The notes beneath the pieces were generated by a model, which saw only the letters and a program-made list of their open reading frames with translations, ran no database searches and was not told where the DNA came from. Positions 1 to 8,307 of a DNA stretch of 51,804 bases are shown here, piece by piece. The stretch comes from an uncultured Oscillospiraceae bacterium (GTDB taxonomy: Bacteria > Bacillota > Clostridia > Oscillospirales > Oscillospiraceae). Made by a program: the position numbers and the translations under genes. Every line of letters begins with the position of its first letter. Within the stretch, counting starts at the first letter, position 1. The stretch spans positions 1-51,804 of the forward strand of contig CAKTEZ010000010.1 of assembly GCA_934553255.1 (NCBI GenBank). Direction: 5' to 3'.

Positions 1-2
1 AC

Positions 3-137
3 GCAAAAAGTCAAGCGTTAGTCCTTGCGTATTCCCTAATGCGTTTTAATGCGCACAAAAGAAGCAGACTATGCAGGAAAAGCCGTGCGCACACACTCAA
101 GCGGTGGGAGCTGAATCTGACTTGGCTGCTGAACTAA
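3..137 (+). other. open frame entering from left edge, unidentified
   Basis: A frame open from base 3 to a TAA at 135-137 encodes 44 residues with no start inside the window. It is rich in Arg, Lys and Leu and carries Trp near its end. It could be the last codons of a gene lying to the left, but I do not recognise the family, and codon use here is less GC-rich than in the rest of the window. The next 180 bases hold no convincing gene. Confidence 0.2.
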
Positions 138-264
138 AAAAAGACGATCAAGACCATGCTGACGGCGGAGTAGAAATACAGCGGATGTCAAGACGAGGGG
201 CTGTTACGAACAGGGAATTAGGGCTGAGGAATATATGAGGTGTATTATGATATTCTATTTGTAA

Positions 265-286
265 TTCAACACAAATTCAACACAAA
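265..286. repeat. tandem 11-bp direct repeat next to tRNA-Ala
   Basis: Two head-to-tail copies of TTCAACACAAA lie in an AT-rich stretch about 70 bases beyond the 3' end of the tRNA-Ala gene. Bases 1-300 are clearly more AT-rich than the rest of the window and have no recognisable gene. Short tandem repeats beside a tRNA 3' end are typical of integrase arm sites, but no integrase gene is visible here, so the function is open. Confidence 0.5.
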
Positions 287-316
287 AACAGCTTTGTACA
301 ATTTGCCATAGACATG

Positions 317-351
317 AAAAAACCTTGAAGCCGTTGCGGCTTCAAGGTTTT
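317..351 (-). terminator. intrinsic terminator of tRNA-Ala
   Basis: A 15-bp perfect stem (319-333 with 337-351) closes a TTG loop. On the minus strand it ends in a run of T residues. It lies directly downstream of the minus-strand tRNA-Ala gene. Confidence 0.85.
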
Positions 352-354
352 CCG

Positions 355-430
355 TGGTGGAGATTAGCGGGATCGAACCGCTGACCTCTTGACTGCCAGT
401 CAAGCGCTCTCCCAGCTGAGCTAAACCCCC
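355..430 (-). tRNA. tRNA-Ala (anticodon GGC)
   Basis: The 76-nt minus-strand sequence folds as a standard cloverleaf. It has a 7-bp acceptor stem, the D-arm signature TAGCTCAG, a CTTGA/TCAAG anticodon stem around the loop CTGGCAG (anticodon GGC), a T-arm with TTCGATC, and an encoded 3' CCA. The acceptor stem contains G3:U70, the classical alanine identity pair, which confirms the assignment. Its own promoter and terminator flank it, so it is a monocistronic tRNA gene. Confidence 0.97.
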
Positions 431-465
431 ATCGGTTCGGCGTTTTCGCGCTCGGAACAATGGAG

Positions 466-494
466 AGTATAGCATAGGGGCATTGCTCTGTCAA
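466..494 (-). promoter_or_regulatory. SigA-type promoter for tRNA-Ala
   Basis: On the minus strand, TTGACA (489-494) and TATACT (466-471) are separated by exactly 17 bp, about 35 bases upstream of the tRNA 5' end. The -35 box is perfect and the -10 box has one mismatch, as expected for a strong stable-RNA promoter. Confidence 0.85.
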
Positions 495-584
495 GCCCCT
501 TTTTCACTTTTTCCCGTCTTTTCTTTCCCCTTCTCCATTTCCTTTTCTCCCTGCGGAAAAACGGGAAAACATCCCCCTTCCGGT

Positions 585-613
585 TTGACAAATACCGCCT
601 GCGGTGGTAGAAT
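585..613 (+). promoter_or_regulatory. SigA-type promoter for ridA operon
   Basis: TTGACA (585-590) and TAGAAT (608-613) have a 17-bp spacer, about 38 bases before the ridA start codon. This makes the long upstream extension of the ridA frame (from 483) untranslated and supports the ATG at 651. Confidence 0.8.
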
Positions 614-650
614 TTTTGTAATTTCTGGTAATCTGAAAGGAAAAAGCCGT

Positions 651-1028
651 ATGAAAACAATCATTTCCACCGAAAAAGCCCCCGCCGCCATCGGTCCGTA
701 TGCACAGGCCGTGGAGAAGAACGGCCTGATCTTCACCTCCGGCCAGCTCCCCATCGACCCCGCCACCGGCGCGTTCCCCGAGGGCATCGCGGCGCAGACG
801 GCGCAGTCCCTGAACAATGTCAAGGCCATTCTCGCCGCCGCAGGCGTGAGCATGGACGCCGTTCTCAAGACCACCGTTTTCCTTCGCGACATGAACGATT
901 TCGCCGCCATGAACGAGGTCTACGCCACCTTCTTCTCCGAGGGCCGCTTCCCTGCCCGCAGCGCCATTCAGGCCGCCCGTCTGCCGAAGGACGCGCTGGT
1001 GGAGATCGAGGTCGTCGCGGCCAAATAA
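651..1028 (+). CDS. ridA: RidA family enamine/imine deaminase
   Basis: This 125-residue protein matches the whole Rid (YjgF/YER057c/UK114) family length. RidA enzymes hydrolyse reactive 2-aminoacrylate-type enamines released by PLP enzymes, protecting other PLP enzymes in the cytoplasm. Visible family features are the N-terminal GPYAQAV segment, the SGQLPIDP motif at about 30-37, and the PARSAIQ motif with Arg103, the expected substrate-binding arginine. The open frame extends upstream, but the ATG at 651 lies behind a GAAAGG ribosome site and below a good promoter. A sodium symporter gene follows 39 bases downstream, probably in the same transcript, which suggests a link to amino-acid uptake or metabolism. 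Confidence 0.93.
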   Translation: MKTIISTEKAPAAIGPYAQAVEKNGLIFTSGQLPIDPATGAFPEGIAAQTAQSLNNVKAILAAAGVSMDAVLKTTVFLRDMNDFAAMNEVYATFFSEGRFPARSAIQAARLPKDALVEIEVVAAK

Positions 1029-1067
1029 GCGTTACCCCAAAACTGTGTGATTTTCGGAGGGCAATTT

Positions 1068-2471
1068 ATGCCGGATAACATACCTACCCACCACACCCGC
1101 GACGGCTTTACCAACCGTTGGGGCTTCATTCTTGCCTGCATCGGCTCCGCTGTCGGCATGGGCAACATCTGGCGCTTCCCCATCATGGTCTCCACCTACG
1201 GCGGACTGACCTTCCTGCTGCCGTATTTCCTCTTCGTGCTGCTCATCGGCTCGTCCGGCGTGATCGAGGAGTTTTCGCTCGGCCGCTGGGCCGCCTCCGG
1301 TCCGGTGGACGCCTTCGGCAAATGCACCGAGGAGCGCACGGGCAGCGCGCGTCTCGGCAAGGCCGTCGGCGCGATCCCCGTCATCGGCTCGATGATGCTC
1401 GCCATCGGCTACACGGTGGTCATGAGCTGGATCTTCAAATACTGCGCGATGGGCATTTCCGGCGGGCTTTACGCCCTCGGCACGGATATGGGCCGCATCG
1501 TCGGCGCCTTCAGCGCCGCCGCGCCGGAGGCCGATACGCTGGGTGGAGCCGTTTCCATGATGCTCTCCGGCGGTCTGTTCACCGTAGGCAACGGCGCGTG
1601 GCTCGTCGTCGGTCTTGTTCTCTCTCTTGCCATTATGGCGTTCGGCATCGGCGGCGGCATCGAGCGCGCCAACAAGGTGATGATGCCCGCGCTGTTTGCT
1701 CTTTTTCTTCTTCTCGGCGTGTACATCGCCTTTCTCCCCGGCTCGTCCGCCGGCTACCGCTACATTTTCACGCTCGACCCCGCGGGTCTGCGGAACATTG
1801 AGGTGTGGGTCTATGCCTTCGGGCAGGCCTTCTTCTCCCTTTCCGTGGCGGGCAACGGCTCGGTGATCTACGGCTCCTACCTCAGCCGCGACGAGGACAT
1901 TCCCTCCTCCGCCCGCAACGTTGCCGTGTTCGATACCCTTGCCGCGCTGCTGGCGGCGTTCGTCATTCTGCCCGCCATGGCGGCGGGCGGCGTGGCACCC
2001 TCTGACGGCGGTCCTGGGCTGATGTTCATCTACCTCGTCAATGTCCTCAACGGCATGGCGGGCGGGCGCGTCGTCGGCATGATCTTTTTCATCTGCGTCC
2101 TCTTTGCGGGTGTAAGCTCCATCGTCAACCTGTACGAAGCGCCCGTCGCCTTCTTGCAGGAGAAGTTCCGCATCGGCCGCGTCCCCGCAGTCGTCCTCAT
2201 CGGTCTGCTCGGCGGCTTCATCGCCCTGCTCATCCAGCCGTGGACCTCGCAATGGATGGATGTGGTGTCCATCTACATCTGCCCGCTCGGCGCTCTGCTC
2301 GCAGGCATCATGTTCTTCTGGGTGCTGCGAAAGGAAACGGCGCTCAAAGCCGTTTCCTACGGCATCCGCAAGCCGCTCGGCGGCTGGTTTTACCCGCTGG
2401 GCAAGTATGTGTACTGCACCCTCGCCCTCCTCGCGCTGATCTTCGGCGCGGCATGGGGCGGCATCGGCTGA
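1068..2471 (+). CDS. Neurotransmitter:sodium symporter (NSS/SNF) family transporter
   Basis: A 467-residue integral membrane protein with about 11-12 hydrophobic segments. The N-terminal segment carries the NSS signature of transmembrane helix 1 (ACIGSAVGMGNIWRFP), which binds sodium and substrate in LeuT-like proteins. Bacterial members import amino acids such as tryptophan, tyrosine or leucine using the sodium gradient. The substrate cannot be read from the sequence. The start at 1068 is chosen over an upstream GTG because GGAGG (1056-1060) sits 7 bases before it. It follows ridA and ends at a shared bidirectional terminator, so ridA and the symporter form a two-gene operon. The pairing suggests uptake of an amino acid whose catabolism makes enamines, but this is inference. 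Confidence 0.9.
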   Translation: MPDNIPTHHTRDGFTNRWGFILACIGSAVGMGNIWRFPIMVSTYGGLTFLLPYFLFVLLIGSSGVIEEFSLGRWAASGPVDAFGKCTEERTGSARLGKAVGAIPVIGSMMLAIGYTVVMSWIFKYCAMGISGGLYALGTDMGRIVGAFSAAAPEADTLGGAVSMMLSGGLFTVGNGAWLVVGLVLSLAIMAFGIGGGIERANKVMMPALFALFLLLGVYIAFLPGSSAGYRYIFTLDPAGLRNIEVWVYAFGQAFFSLSVAGNGSVIYGSYLSRDEDIPSSARNVAVFDTLAALLAAFVILPAMAAGGVAPSDGGPGLMFIYLVNVLNGMAGGRVVGMIFFICVLFAGVSSIVNLYEAPVAFLQEKFRIGRVPAVVLIGLLGGFIALLIQPWTSQWMDVVSIYICPLGALLAGIMFFWVLRKETALKAVSYGIRKPLGGWFYPLGKYVYCTLALLALIFGAAWGGIG

Positions 2472-2485
2472 GTCCTTCGGTTCAT

Positions 2486-2526
2486 AAAAAATGGAGAGCG
2501 TCGAAAATCGACGCTCTCCATTTTTT
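2486..2526. terminator. bidirectional intrinsic terminator
   Basis: An 18-bp perfect stem (2486-2503 with 2509-2526) starts in A6 and ends in T6, so it can terminate in both directions. It lies between the convergent NSS transporter and c-di-GMP genes, and its right end overlaps the stop codon of the latter. Confidence 0.92.
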
Positions 2527-5500
2527 ACGTGCTTCCGGCTTCCTCCGCCGTATCGAGATAGTAGAAAAGGTTCAGGTAGCGGCGGCCCTGCTCGTCCCGG
2601 CTTTCCCTGCCGGAGAGCGAAACGGAAACATAGGTTCCGTCGCCGCGCACCAGACGGCAGCGGACGCGCTCGCCCGCCGGACGATCCTTCGCAAGACACC
2701 TGCGGATATTCTCCACCGCGAACGGACGGTCGTCGGGATGAACGCCCGCGAGCGTATCAAGCGCATAGGCGGACTGCATCATTTTCTCGTCCGCCCGCAG
2801 GAAGCGGCGCATGCTGTCGTTGATGTAGACGAGCATGAATTTTCCGTCCGCCCCGGCCTTGAGCCGCACGAAGCCGTCCCGCATATCGTTCATCAGGTCG
2901 AGGAACATCTTCTGCTCGCTGTCGATCTCCGCGTTCAGGTTGCGGCGCACGAGCAGGACGGTGATGTAATCGCTCAGCGCCGCCAGATGAACGATCTGGT
3001 CGACGGCCCGCGTGGGATTGTCCACTCCGGCATAGCCGATCAGCTTTCCCTCGCACAGCAGCGGTGTGGCGAGCATACTGCGGATCCCCTGCGCCTGCAG
3101 CAGCTCGCGCAGGGCGCGCTGGTCGTCGCCCAGCGCATCGACCGAATCGATCCGCACATTTTCATTCTTCTGCAAAATCTCGAACCAGAGCGGCGAGACC
3201 TCGAAGGGAATGTTCTGAAGCTTCTCTTTTTCGCTCCGCACGCCCTCGGCACAGATCTCGTAGGTGTTGTTCATCACCCGCCGGTCATGATCCAGCTCGA
3301 TCACATAGGCACGCTCCGCAGCGAAATACTGCATAATGTTTCGCAGCGTGTGTACGATGGCCTGCGCGCTGTCCGGCTGGGCGAGTATATCGTGCGCGGA
3401 CTCGTTCAGGAAGCGGAGCTGACCGTTCGTCTCCCTCAGCTTCTGCTGTGCCTCGCGCTCCTCGGTAATGTCGGTCACGATGCCGAGCAGCACCGTATCG
3501 CTCATACCCTCCAGCGAAACGATGGAATTCTTCATGCGTACCCAGATCACGCTGCCGTCGCGCCTGTAGCAGCGGTATTCGTAGGTCTTGGTCGTCCGGT
3601 CGCGGACCACGCGGGCTACCGTCTCCTCCACCCAGCCGCGGTCGGCCGGATAGAGCAGGTCGTTGATGAAGCCGACCTCCGCCTTATACTGCTCCCGCGT
3701 AAAGCCGTAGAGCTTGAAAAAGCCGTCGTTGGTGAAGATCACCTCAATGTCCGTCGGGCTGCGGAACACCGTGGCGATCACGCCGCCGTCGATGTTGCCT
3801 ATGATCGACTGGAGCTGGCGGGAGGCGTTGCGCTCTTTCATCTCCGCCACACGCTGCTCGGTCATGTTCAGCACCATGCTGTAGCCCAGCGCACGGTCGT
3901 CCACGCGGGCGATAATGCGCACGGAAACGCGCAGATACTCCACATGGGCGCCGTTTGAAGCCTTGATCTCGCAGGTCGTTTCTCCGCCGGTCTTCAGCGC
4001 CTCACGGATGGACGCGAGCAGCGTTTCCTGATCCTCCCCGTCCAGATACTGCGTGATGGAGGCGCGGCCGATGTCGGCGTCCGCCGGCATCACGCCGCCG
4101 AACTCCCGCACATAGCGGTCGTTCATGCGCAGCAGCTCCGTTTTTCCGTTATGGAATTCAAAGATGCACGCGCCGCCGACATAGCTGTTGAAGATCAGGG
4201 TCTCCATGGACCTCGGATTCCAGAACTCGCTGTTCTCCAGCGCCTTGACCTTCCGCAGATGCGTCAGTTCCGGCTCCTTCCGGCATTCGTCAAGCAGCTG
4301 CTCGTAGTCCTCCGTGAGCATGGGGCGGGCATAGTAATAGCCCTGAATGTAATGGCAGCCGATGGATTTTAGGAAATCCGCCTGCTCCCGATCCTCCACG
4401 CCCTCGGCGATGACCTCCATGCCGAGCCACTTCGTCATGCGGACGACGGATTCCACGATGTTCCCCGCGCGCTCCTGATTTTCCGTTTCCTCGAAAAAGC
4501 GCATATCGAGCTTGAGGATCGCAGCCGGAACATCCTTGAGCGAGTTGAGCGTGGAGTACCCGCTGCCAAAATCGTCGATCTCCACCGTGTAGCCCTGCCG
4601 GATCAGCTCATTGACTCTTTCAATGATGCGGTGCGTGGAATCCGCGAACGCGGATTCCGTGATCTCCAGCCGGAAGAGGCGGATAGGAACGTCATACTTT
4701 TTCACGATCCCCGTCAGGACCCCGATAAAATCATCGTGCATGATGTCGCGTCGGGAAATGTTGACCGATACGGGCAGCGGCTCGCGGCCCTCGTCGATCC
4801 AGCGGCGCAGCAGGATGCAGACCCGCTCCCAGATGTACTGGTCCATCTGATAGATCAGACCGCTCTGCTCCAGCACCGGAACGAACTCCGCGGGCGAAAC
4901 ATACGCACCGTCCCGTTTCCACCGCGCCAGCGCCTCAGCGCCGATCATCGCGCCGGTCGCATGGTCGTACTGCGGCTGGAACCACGGCTCAAACTCGCCG
5001 TCGCGCAGCGCGTCGAGAATATCGTCCAGAATGCGCTGCTCGCTCACCAGCGCGTCGCGCATCGAGTCGTTGTACTGCGCGAGATAGCGCTCGTAATCGT
5101 CCTTGATGGAATTTGCAGCGATCTTCGCGCGGTCGTACATCGCGCTGACCGGCTGGACCGGCCGGTCAATAAGGTACCGGCCCACCCGCAGGCGGATGCG
5201 CTGCGGGATGCAGTTCGGCACCGCCGCCTGTGCGTAAGCCGCGTCAAGCTCCTCCGAATCCATGTAGACCGCCGGCAGCAGCACGGCAAACTCGTCCGCC
5301 GCGAAGCGCGCGCAGATGCCGTCCACGCCGTCGGTAAAGTGCTTGATGCAGCTTGCGACATGGCGGAGTACCTGATCGCCGGTTTCTGTGCCGTACTGGT
5401 CGTTGACCAGCTTAAAGTTGCGAATGTTGGCGCAGGAGATGAGATAATAACCCGCCTCGTGCGAATCGATCAGCTTCCGCGCCCTGTCGTAGAAGGCACC

Positions 5501-8050
5501 GCGGTTGTAGATCCATGTCACCTTGTCGATCTTCTCCGGCGTCTCCGGCAGCTGCACGGTCGGCGTATCCGTTTCCGGCGCGGTCTCCTCGTCCTGCTCG
5601 TCATCGGCCTCGGCATAGATCTTTACGCAGTCTCGCTTCGCCTTTGCCTTATACATGGCAAGGTCGGCCTTTCGCAGCATACGCGACATCTTACCGGCGT
5701 CGTGCGCGCCGCCGATGCTGGCGCTGATACGCAGCTCCGGATACTCCGGAATGCGGATCTCCTCCAGCGTGCGGCAGATCTCCTGAAGTTCCTTTTCCAG
5801 CCGATCCTCCGGCATGTTGTGGAAGATGAGGAAAAACTCATCGCCGCCGTAGCGCACCAACTCGTCTTCGGCGTGGATCACCGATTTGATGGCCTGCGCC
5901 GCGCGGTAGAGCGCCGCGTCGCCCGCCGGATGACCGAAGCGGTCGTTGATGCTCTTAAAGTTGTCCATGTCGATCATGGCGAAAGTGTACTCGCCGCTCA
6001 GATCGCGCAGGCGATCGTCGTAGTAGCGGCGGTTGTAGACCTTTGTGACCGAGTCGATGTAGACCTGACGGTTGCGGACCAGCAGTTGGTTGAGAAGGGT
6101 CTCCTTTCCGCCGCCGTTAAGCAGCGCGTTCTGGTCGATGCGGCTGACCAGCTCCAATGCGTAGGGCCGCCCGTCCACCTCCACATAGGTGGAAACGATG
6201 TAGTACACATCGTTTTCGACGGTCTCAAGCTTGGTCTGCGTGCTGCGGGTCAGCACCGTGTGCTGGGAGATGCAGTTCTCGCAGCGCTTGCCCCGCCCCC
6301 ACGCCGAATAGCAGTGGGCGTTCTTTTCCATCGTGCGGCCCATATCGTCCAGCACGACCTGCAGGCAGGCCTCGGGATCGACCAACCGCACCACATCGAA
6401 CAGCCGCTTATAGCCGTTCAGAAGCCCGACGATCTGCTCTTTTGTCACGCGCAGAACATCGCCCGTGCCGCCCAGCAGCGGCGTCATTGTACTCGCCTCG
6501 CCGCTGTCCTCCATCTCCTTGAGCCGGAGGTAGCGCTCGTCGATGTCCTTGATCCTGCCCATCATGGCGCTGCAACATCCCAGCTCCTGCGCCGCCCGCA
6601 TCACCACAATGGTCAGTTGGCCCCAACAGAGCGCTCCGTTCAGCGTCAGCTGCACTTCCATCTCCAGATAGTTTTCGTCCGCCGAGGCAGACTCCAAGCG
6701 GCGGTGCAGCTCCTGTAGGAAGTCCTCCCCCACCGCGGCAAGAAACTTACGGTTATGTTCCGGATCCTCGATCAGCTCCGGCAGGCCGAGCGCTGCGGCG
6801 GCGCTGTTGGAGAGCGTCAGCGCGGGCGGCTTGGCCGTGTACTCGAACCACAGTTCATCGGACATATCGTTGATGATGCGCCGCTTGCTGCGCTCGTCCT
6901 CCAGCTGCTGGACCTCTCTTGCTCCGCTCGCGCCCTGATAGCGGTAAAACTCGTCCACCAGCTCGTGTACCGCGCTCTGCTCCCGATCGAGCAGCGCGGT
7001 CTTCGCCGTTTCCTCCTTCAGCGTATCCGAAAGGTCGGTCAGGCATTCAAGCACCAGCGGATCAAATCTTCCGCACTCGCCGTCCGCGATCATCTCCATG
7101 GCCCGCTCGTGCGAAAAGGCCGGCTTACAGCTGTGTTTGCTCACCAGCGTATCGTACGCGTCCGCCACAGACGCCACGCGGACGACGAGCGGAATCTCTG
7201 TCCCCCGCAGTCCGTCCGGATAGCCGCGGCCATCCCAGCGCTCATGATGCCAGCGGCAGATGTCCCTTGCATAGCGGATCAGCGGCTCGTCCTGATCGAT
7301 GGGCAGATCGCCGATCAGCGTAGAGCCGAGTACCGCGTGACGGCGGACGACCGCCAACTCCTCTTCCGTCAGCGCCGAGGGCTTATTCAATAGTTCCTCC
7401 GGAACCAGCAGCTTTCCGATGTCGTGCAGTCCGGCAGCCAGAGAGATCGTGCCGACCTCGTCGCCGGTGAGGCGGTACTGGTCGCTCTTTTCCATCAGGC
7501 GGTTGAGCAGCATTCCCGTCAGGCGTCCCACATGGTGCATATGCGTGCCGCTCTCCCCGCAGCGAAATTCCACCGCGCAGCTGAGAATGGAGGCGGTCAG
7601 TCCGTTGCTCCACTCCTTGCGGCGGATCTGCCTCGAAACCTGCTCGATCACCTGTTTTTTCCTTGCGTGGAGCGTCAGGGTATTCTGGATGCGGCGGCTG
7701 AGGACGCTTGGCAGGAAGGGACGGCTGATATAGTCCGACGCGCCCAGTCGGAACGCGCGTTCCATGTGCGCGTTGGTCGGGTCGCCTGTGATCATGATGA
7801 CCGGCGTATCCGCCAGCCACTTACTGCGCTCCATCTCGGTCAGCACATCGAAGCCGTCCGCCTCCGGCATCACAATGTCCAGCAGGACAAGGTCGATCTC
7901 CCTATGGTGGCGGCGCAGCATCTCGATGGTCTCCGCTCCGTCGGCGGTCTCCACGAGATCGTAGTCCGCCTCCAGATAATCGATCAATACCGCACGGTTC
8001 AATTCCGAATCGTCCGCGATCAGTATTCTCTTTCTTCCGTTTTTATCCAT
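2525..8050 (-). CDS. REC / HD-GYP / GGDEF / GGDEF / EAL / PAS-GAF multidomain c-di-GMP protein
   Basis: This 1841-residue protein holds the c-di-GMP-making domain and both degrading domain types. Order: receiver domain (about 8-125; Asp13, Asp14 and phospho-acceptor Asp58, but the usual conserved Lys is Arg110); HD-GYP phosphodiesterase (about 160-345; HD at 209-210, HHERWDGRGYPDG at 268-280); a linker region with a CX9CX2C cluster (580-593); a GGDEF cyclase with intact GGDEF at 735-739 and no RxxD inhibitory site five residues upstream; a second GGDEF domain decayed to AADEF (917-921), probably inactive; an EAL phosphodiesterase (about 1010-1255; EAL 1039-1041, DDFGSGYS, AEGVED all kept); then PAS, PAS, GAF and PAS domains to the end. 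There is no membrane segment, so it is cytoplasmic. The start follows an AAGGAGAG site. Its own promoter and leader lie upstream. Net direction (synthesis or breakdown) cannot be predicted. Confidence 0.93.
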   Translation of the reverse strand: MDKNGRKRILIADDSELNRAVLIDYLEADYDLVETADGAETIEMLRRHHREIDLVLLDIVMPEADGFDVLTEMERSKWLADTPVIMITGDPTNAHMERAFRLGASDYISRPFLPSVLSRRIQNTLTLHARKKQVIEQVSRQIRRKEWSNGLTASILSCAVEFRCGESGTHMHHVGRLTGMLLNRLMEKSDQYRLTGDEVGTISLAAGLHDIGKLLVPEELLNKPSALTEEELAVVRRHAVLGSTLIGDLPIDQDEPLIRYARDICRWHHERWDGRGYPDGLRGTEIPLVVRVASVADAYDTLVSKHSCKPAFSHERAMEMIADGECGRFDPLVLECLTDLSDTLKEETAKTALLDREQSAVHELVDEFYRYQGASGAREVQQLEDERSKRRIINDMSDELWFEYTAKPPALTLSNSAAAALGLPELIEDPEHNRKFLAAVGEDFLQELHRRLESASADENYLEMEVQLTLNGALCWGQLTIVVMRAAQELGCCSAMMGRIKDIDERYLRLKEMEDSGEASTMTPLLGGTGDVLRVTKEQIVGLLNGYKRLFDVVRLVDPEACLQVVLDDMGRTMEKNAHCYSAWGRGKRCENCISQHTVLTRSTQTKLETVENDVYYIVSTYVEVDGRPYALELVSRIDQNALLNGGGKETLLNQLLVRNRQVYIDSVTKVYNRRYYDDRLRDLSGEYTFAMIDMDNFKSINDRFGHPAGDAALYRAAQAIKSVIHAEDELVRYGGDEFFLIFHNMPEDRLEKELQEICRTLEEIRIPEYPELRISASIGGAHDAGKMSRMLRKADLAMYKAKAKRDCVKIYAEADDEQDEETAPETDTPTVQLPETPEKIDKVTWIYNRGAFYDRARKLIDSHEAGYYLISCANIRNFKLVNDQYGTETGDQVLRHVASCIKHFTDGVDGICARFAADEFAVLLPAVYMDSEELDAAYAQAAVPNCIPQRIRLRVGRYLIDRPVQPVSAMYDRAKIAANSIKDDYERYLAQYNDSMRDALVSEQRILDDILDALRDGEFEPWFQPQYDHATGAMIGAEALARWKRDGAYVSPAEFVPVLEQSGLIYQMDQYIWERVCILLRRWIDEGREPLPVSVNISRRDIMHDDFIGVLTGIVKKYDVPIRLFRLEITESAFADSTHRIIERVNELIRQGYTVEIDDFGSGYSTLNSLKDVPAAILKLDMRFFEETENQERAGNIVESVVRMTKWLGMEVIAEGVEDREQADFLKSIGCHYIQGYYYARPMLTEDYEQLLDECRKEPELTHLRKVKALENSEFWNPRSMETLIFNSYVGGACIFEFHNGKTELLRMNDRYVREFGGVMPADADIGRASITQYLDGEDQETLLASIREALKTGGETTCEIKASNGAHVEYLRVSVRIIARVDDRALGYSMVLNMTEQRVAEMKERNASRQLQSIIGNIDGGVIATVFRSPTDIEVIFTNDGFFKLYGFTREQYKAEVGFINDLLYPADRGWVEETVARVVRDRTTKTYEYRCYRRDGSVIWVRMKNSIVSLEGMSDTVLLGIVTDITEEREAQQKLRETNGQLRFLNESAHDILAQPDSAQAIVHTLRNIMQYFAAERAYVIELDHDRRVMNNTYEICAEGVRSEKEKLQNIPFEVSPLWFEILQKNENVRIDSVDALGDDQRALRELLQAQGIRSMLATPLLCEGKLIGYAGVDNPTRAVDQIVHLAALSDYITVLLVRRNLNAEIDSEQKMFLDLMNDMRDGFVRLKAGADGKFMLVYINDSMRRFLRADEKMMQSAYALDTLAGVHPDDRPFAVENIRRCLAKDRPAGERVRCRLVRGDGTYVSVSLSGRESRDEQGRRYLNLFYYLDTAEEAGST

Positions 8051-8071
8051 TGTACGGCGGTACCTCTCCTT

Positions 8072-8158
8072 ACACTTCGGTAACTATCCGACCATCTCGC
8101 CGCGGGGACAGCCCCTTTCGCTTTGCGTCGCTGGATCGCTCTGACTTTGTTTTTTGGC
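8072..8158 (-). promoter_or_regulatory. candidate structured leader, possibly GEMM-like (c-di-GMP riboswitch)
   Basis: The roughly 110-nt transcript leader of the c-di-GMP gene contains the decamer GACGCAAAGC (plus-strand 8120-8129), the signature string of GEMM-I c-di-GMP riboswitches. It follows an AAAAAACAAAG tract and is followed by GTTACCGAAG near the 3' end, which also resembles the family. Against this, I cannot draw the expected closing helix, and the usual GAAA tetraloop/receptor pair is not in place. A GGGG/CCCC hairpin follows the decamer, and the TACC near the end could pair with GGTA beside the ribosome site. A covariance-model scan is needed before it is called a riboswitch. Confidence 0.35.
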
Positions 8159-8165
8159 TACTCGT

Positions 8166-8194
8166 ACTTTAGCATAAAAATAAGAAAATGTCAA
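8166..8194 (-). promoter_or_regulatory. SigA-type promoter for c-di-GMP gene
   Basis: On the minus strand, TTGACA (8189-8194), a 17-bp spacer rich in T, and TAAAGT (8166-8171). It implies a 5' untranslated leader of roughly 110 nt before the start codon at 8050. Confidence 0.82.
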
Positions 8195-8276
8195 AAGCAT
8201 TCCTGCATATTTCCCCATATTTTGACGCATTTTTGCCATTTCTTTCCATTCAGAGATCCGCCGGAGCGCACAAGAG

Positions 8277-8307
8277 AAAGGACCGCGCATATCACGCGCG
8301 GTCCTTT
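8277..8307 (-). terminator. probable terminator of methyltransferase gene
   Basis: A 12-bp perfect stem (8277-8288 with 8296-8307) has the methyltransferase stop codon (8292-8294) in its loop. The T tract that follows is short and interrupted, so efficiency is uncertain. Confidence 0.6.

Noticed and set aside
1032..2699. 555-codon minus-strand frame opposite the NSS transporter
   Set aside because: Shadow frame that crosses a strong bidirectional terminator; its product is Asp/Glu/Gly/His-rich with no fold signal.
4631..6718. 695-codon plus-strand frame opposite the c-di-GMP gene
   Set aside because: Antisense shadow; the minus strand holds intact GGDEF and EAL domains across the same bases, and the plus frame has only low-complexity Arg/Ala/Val composition.
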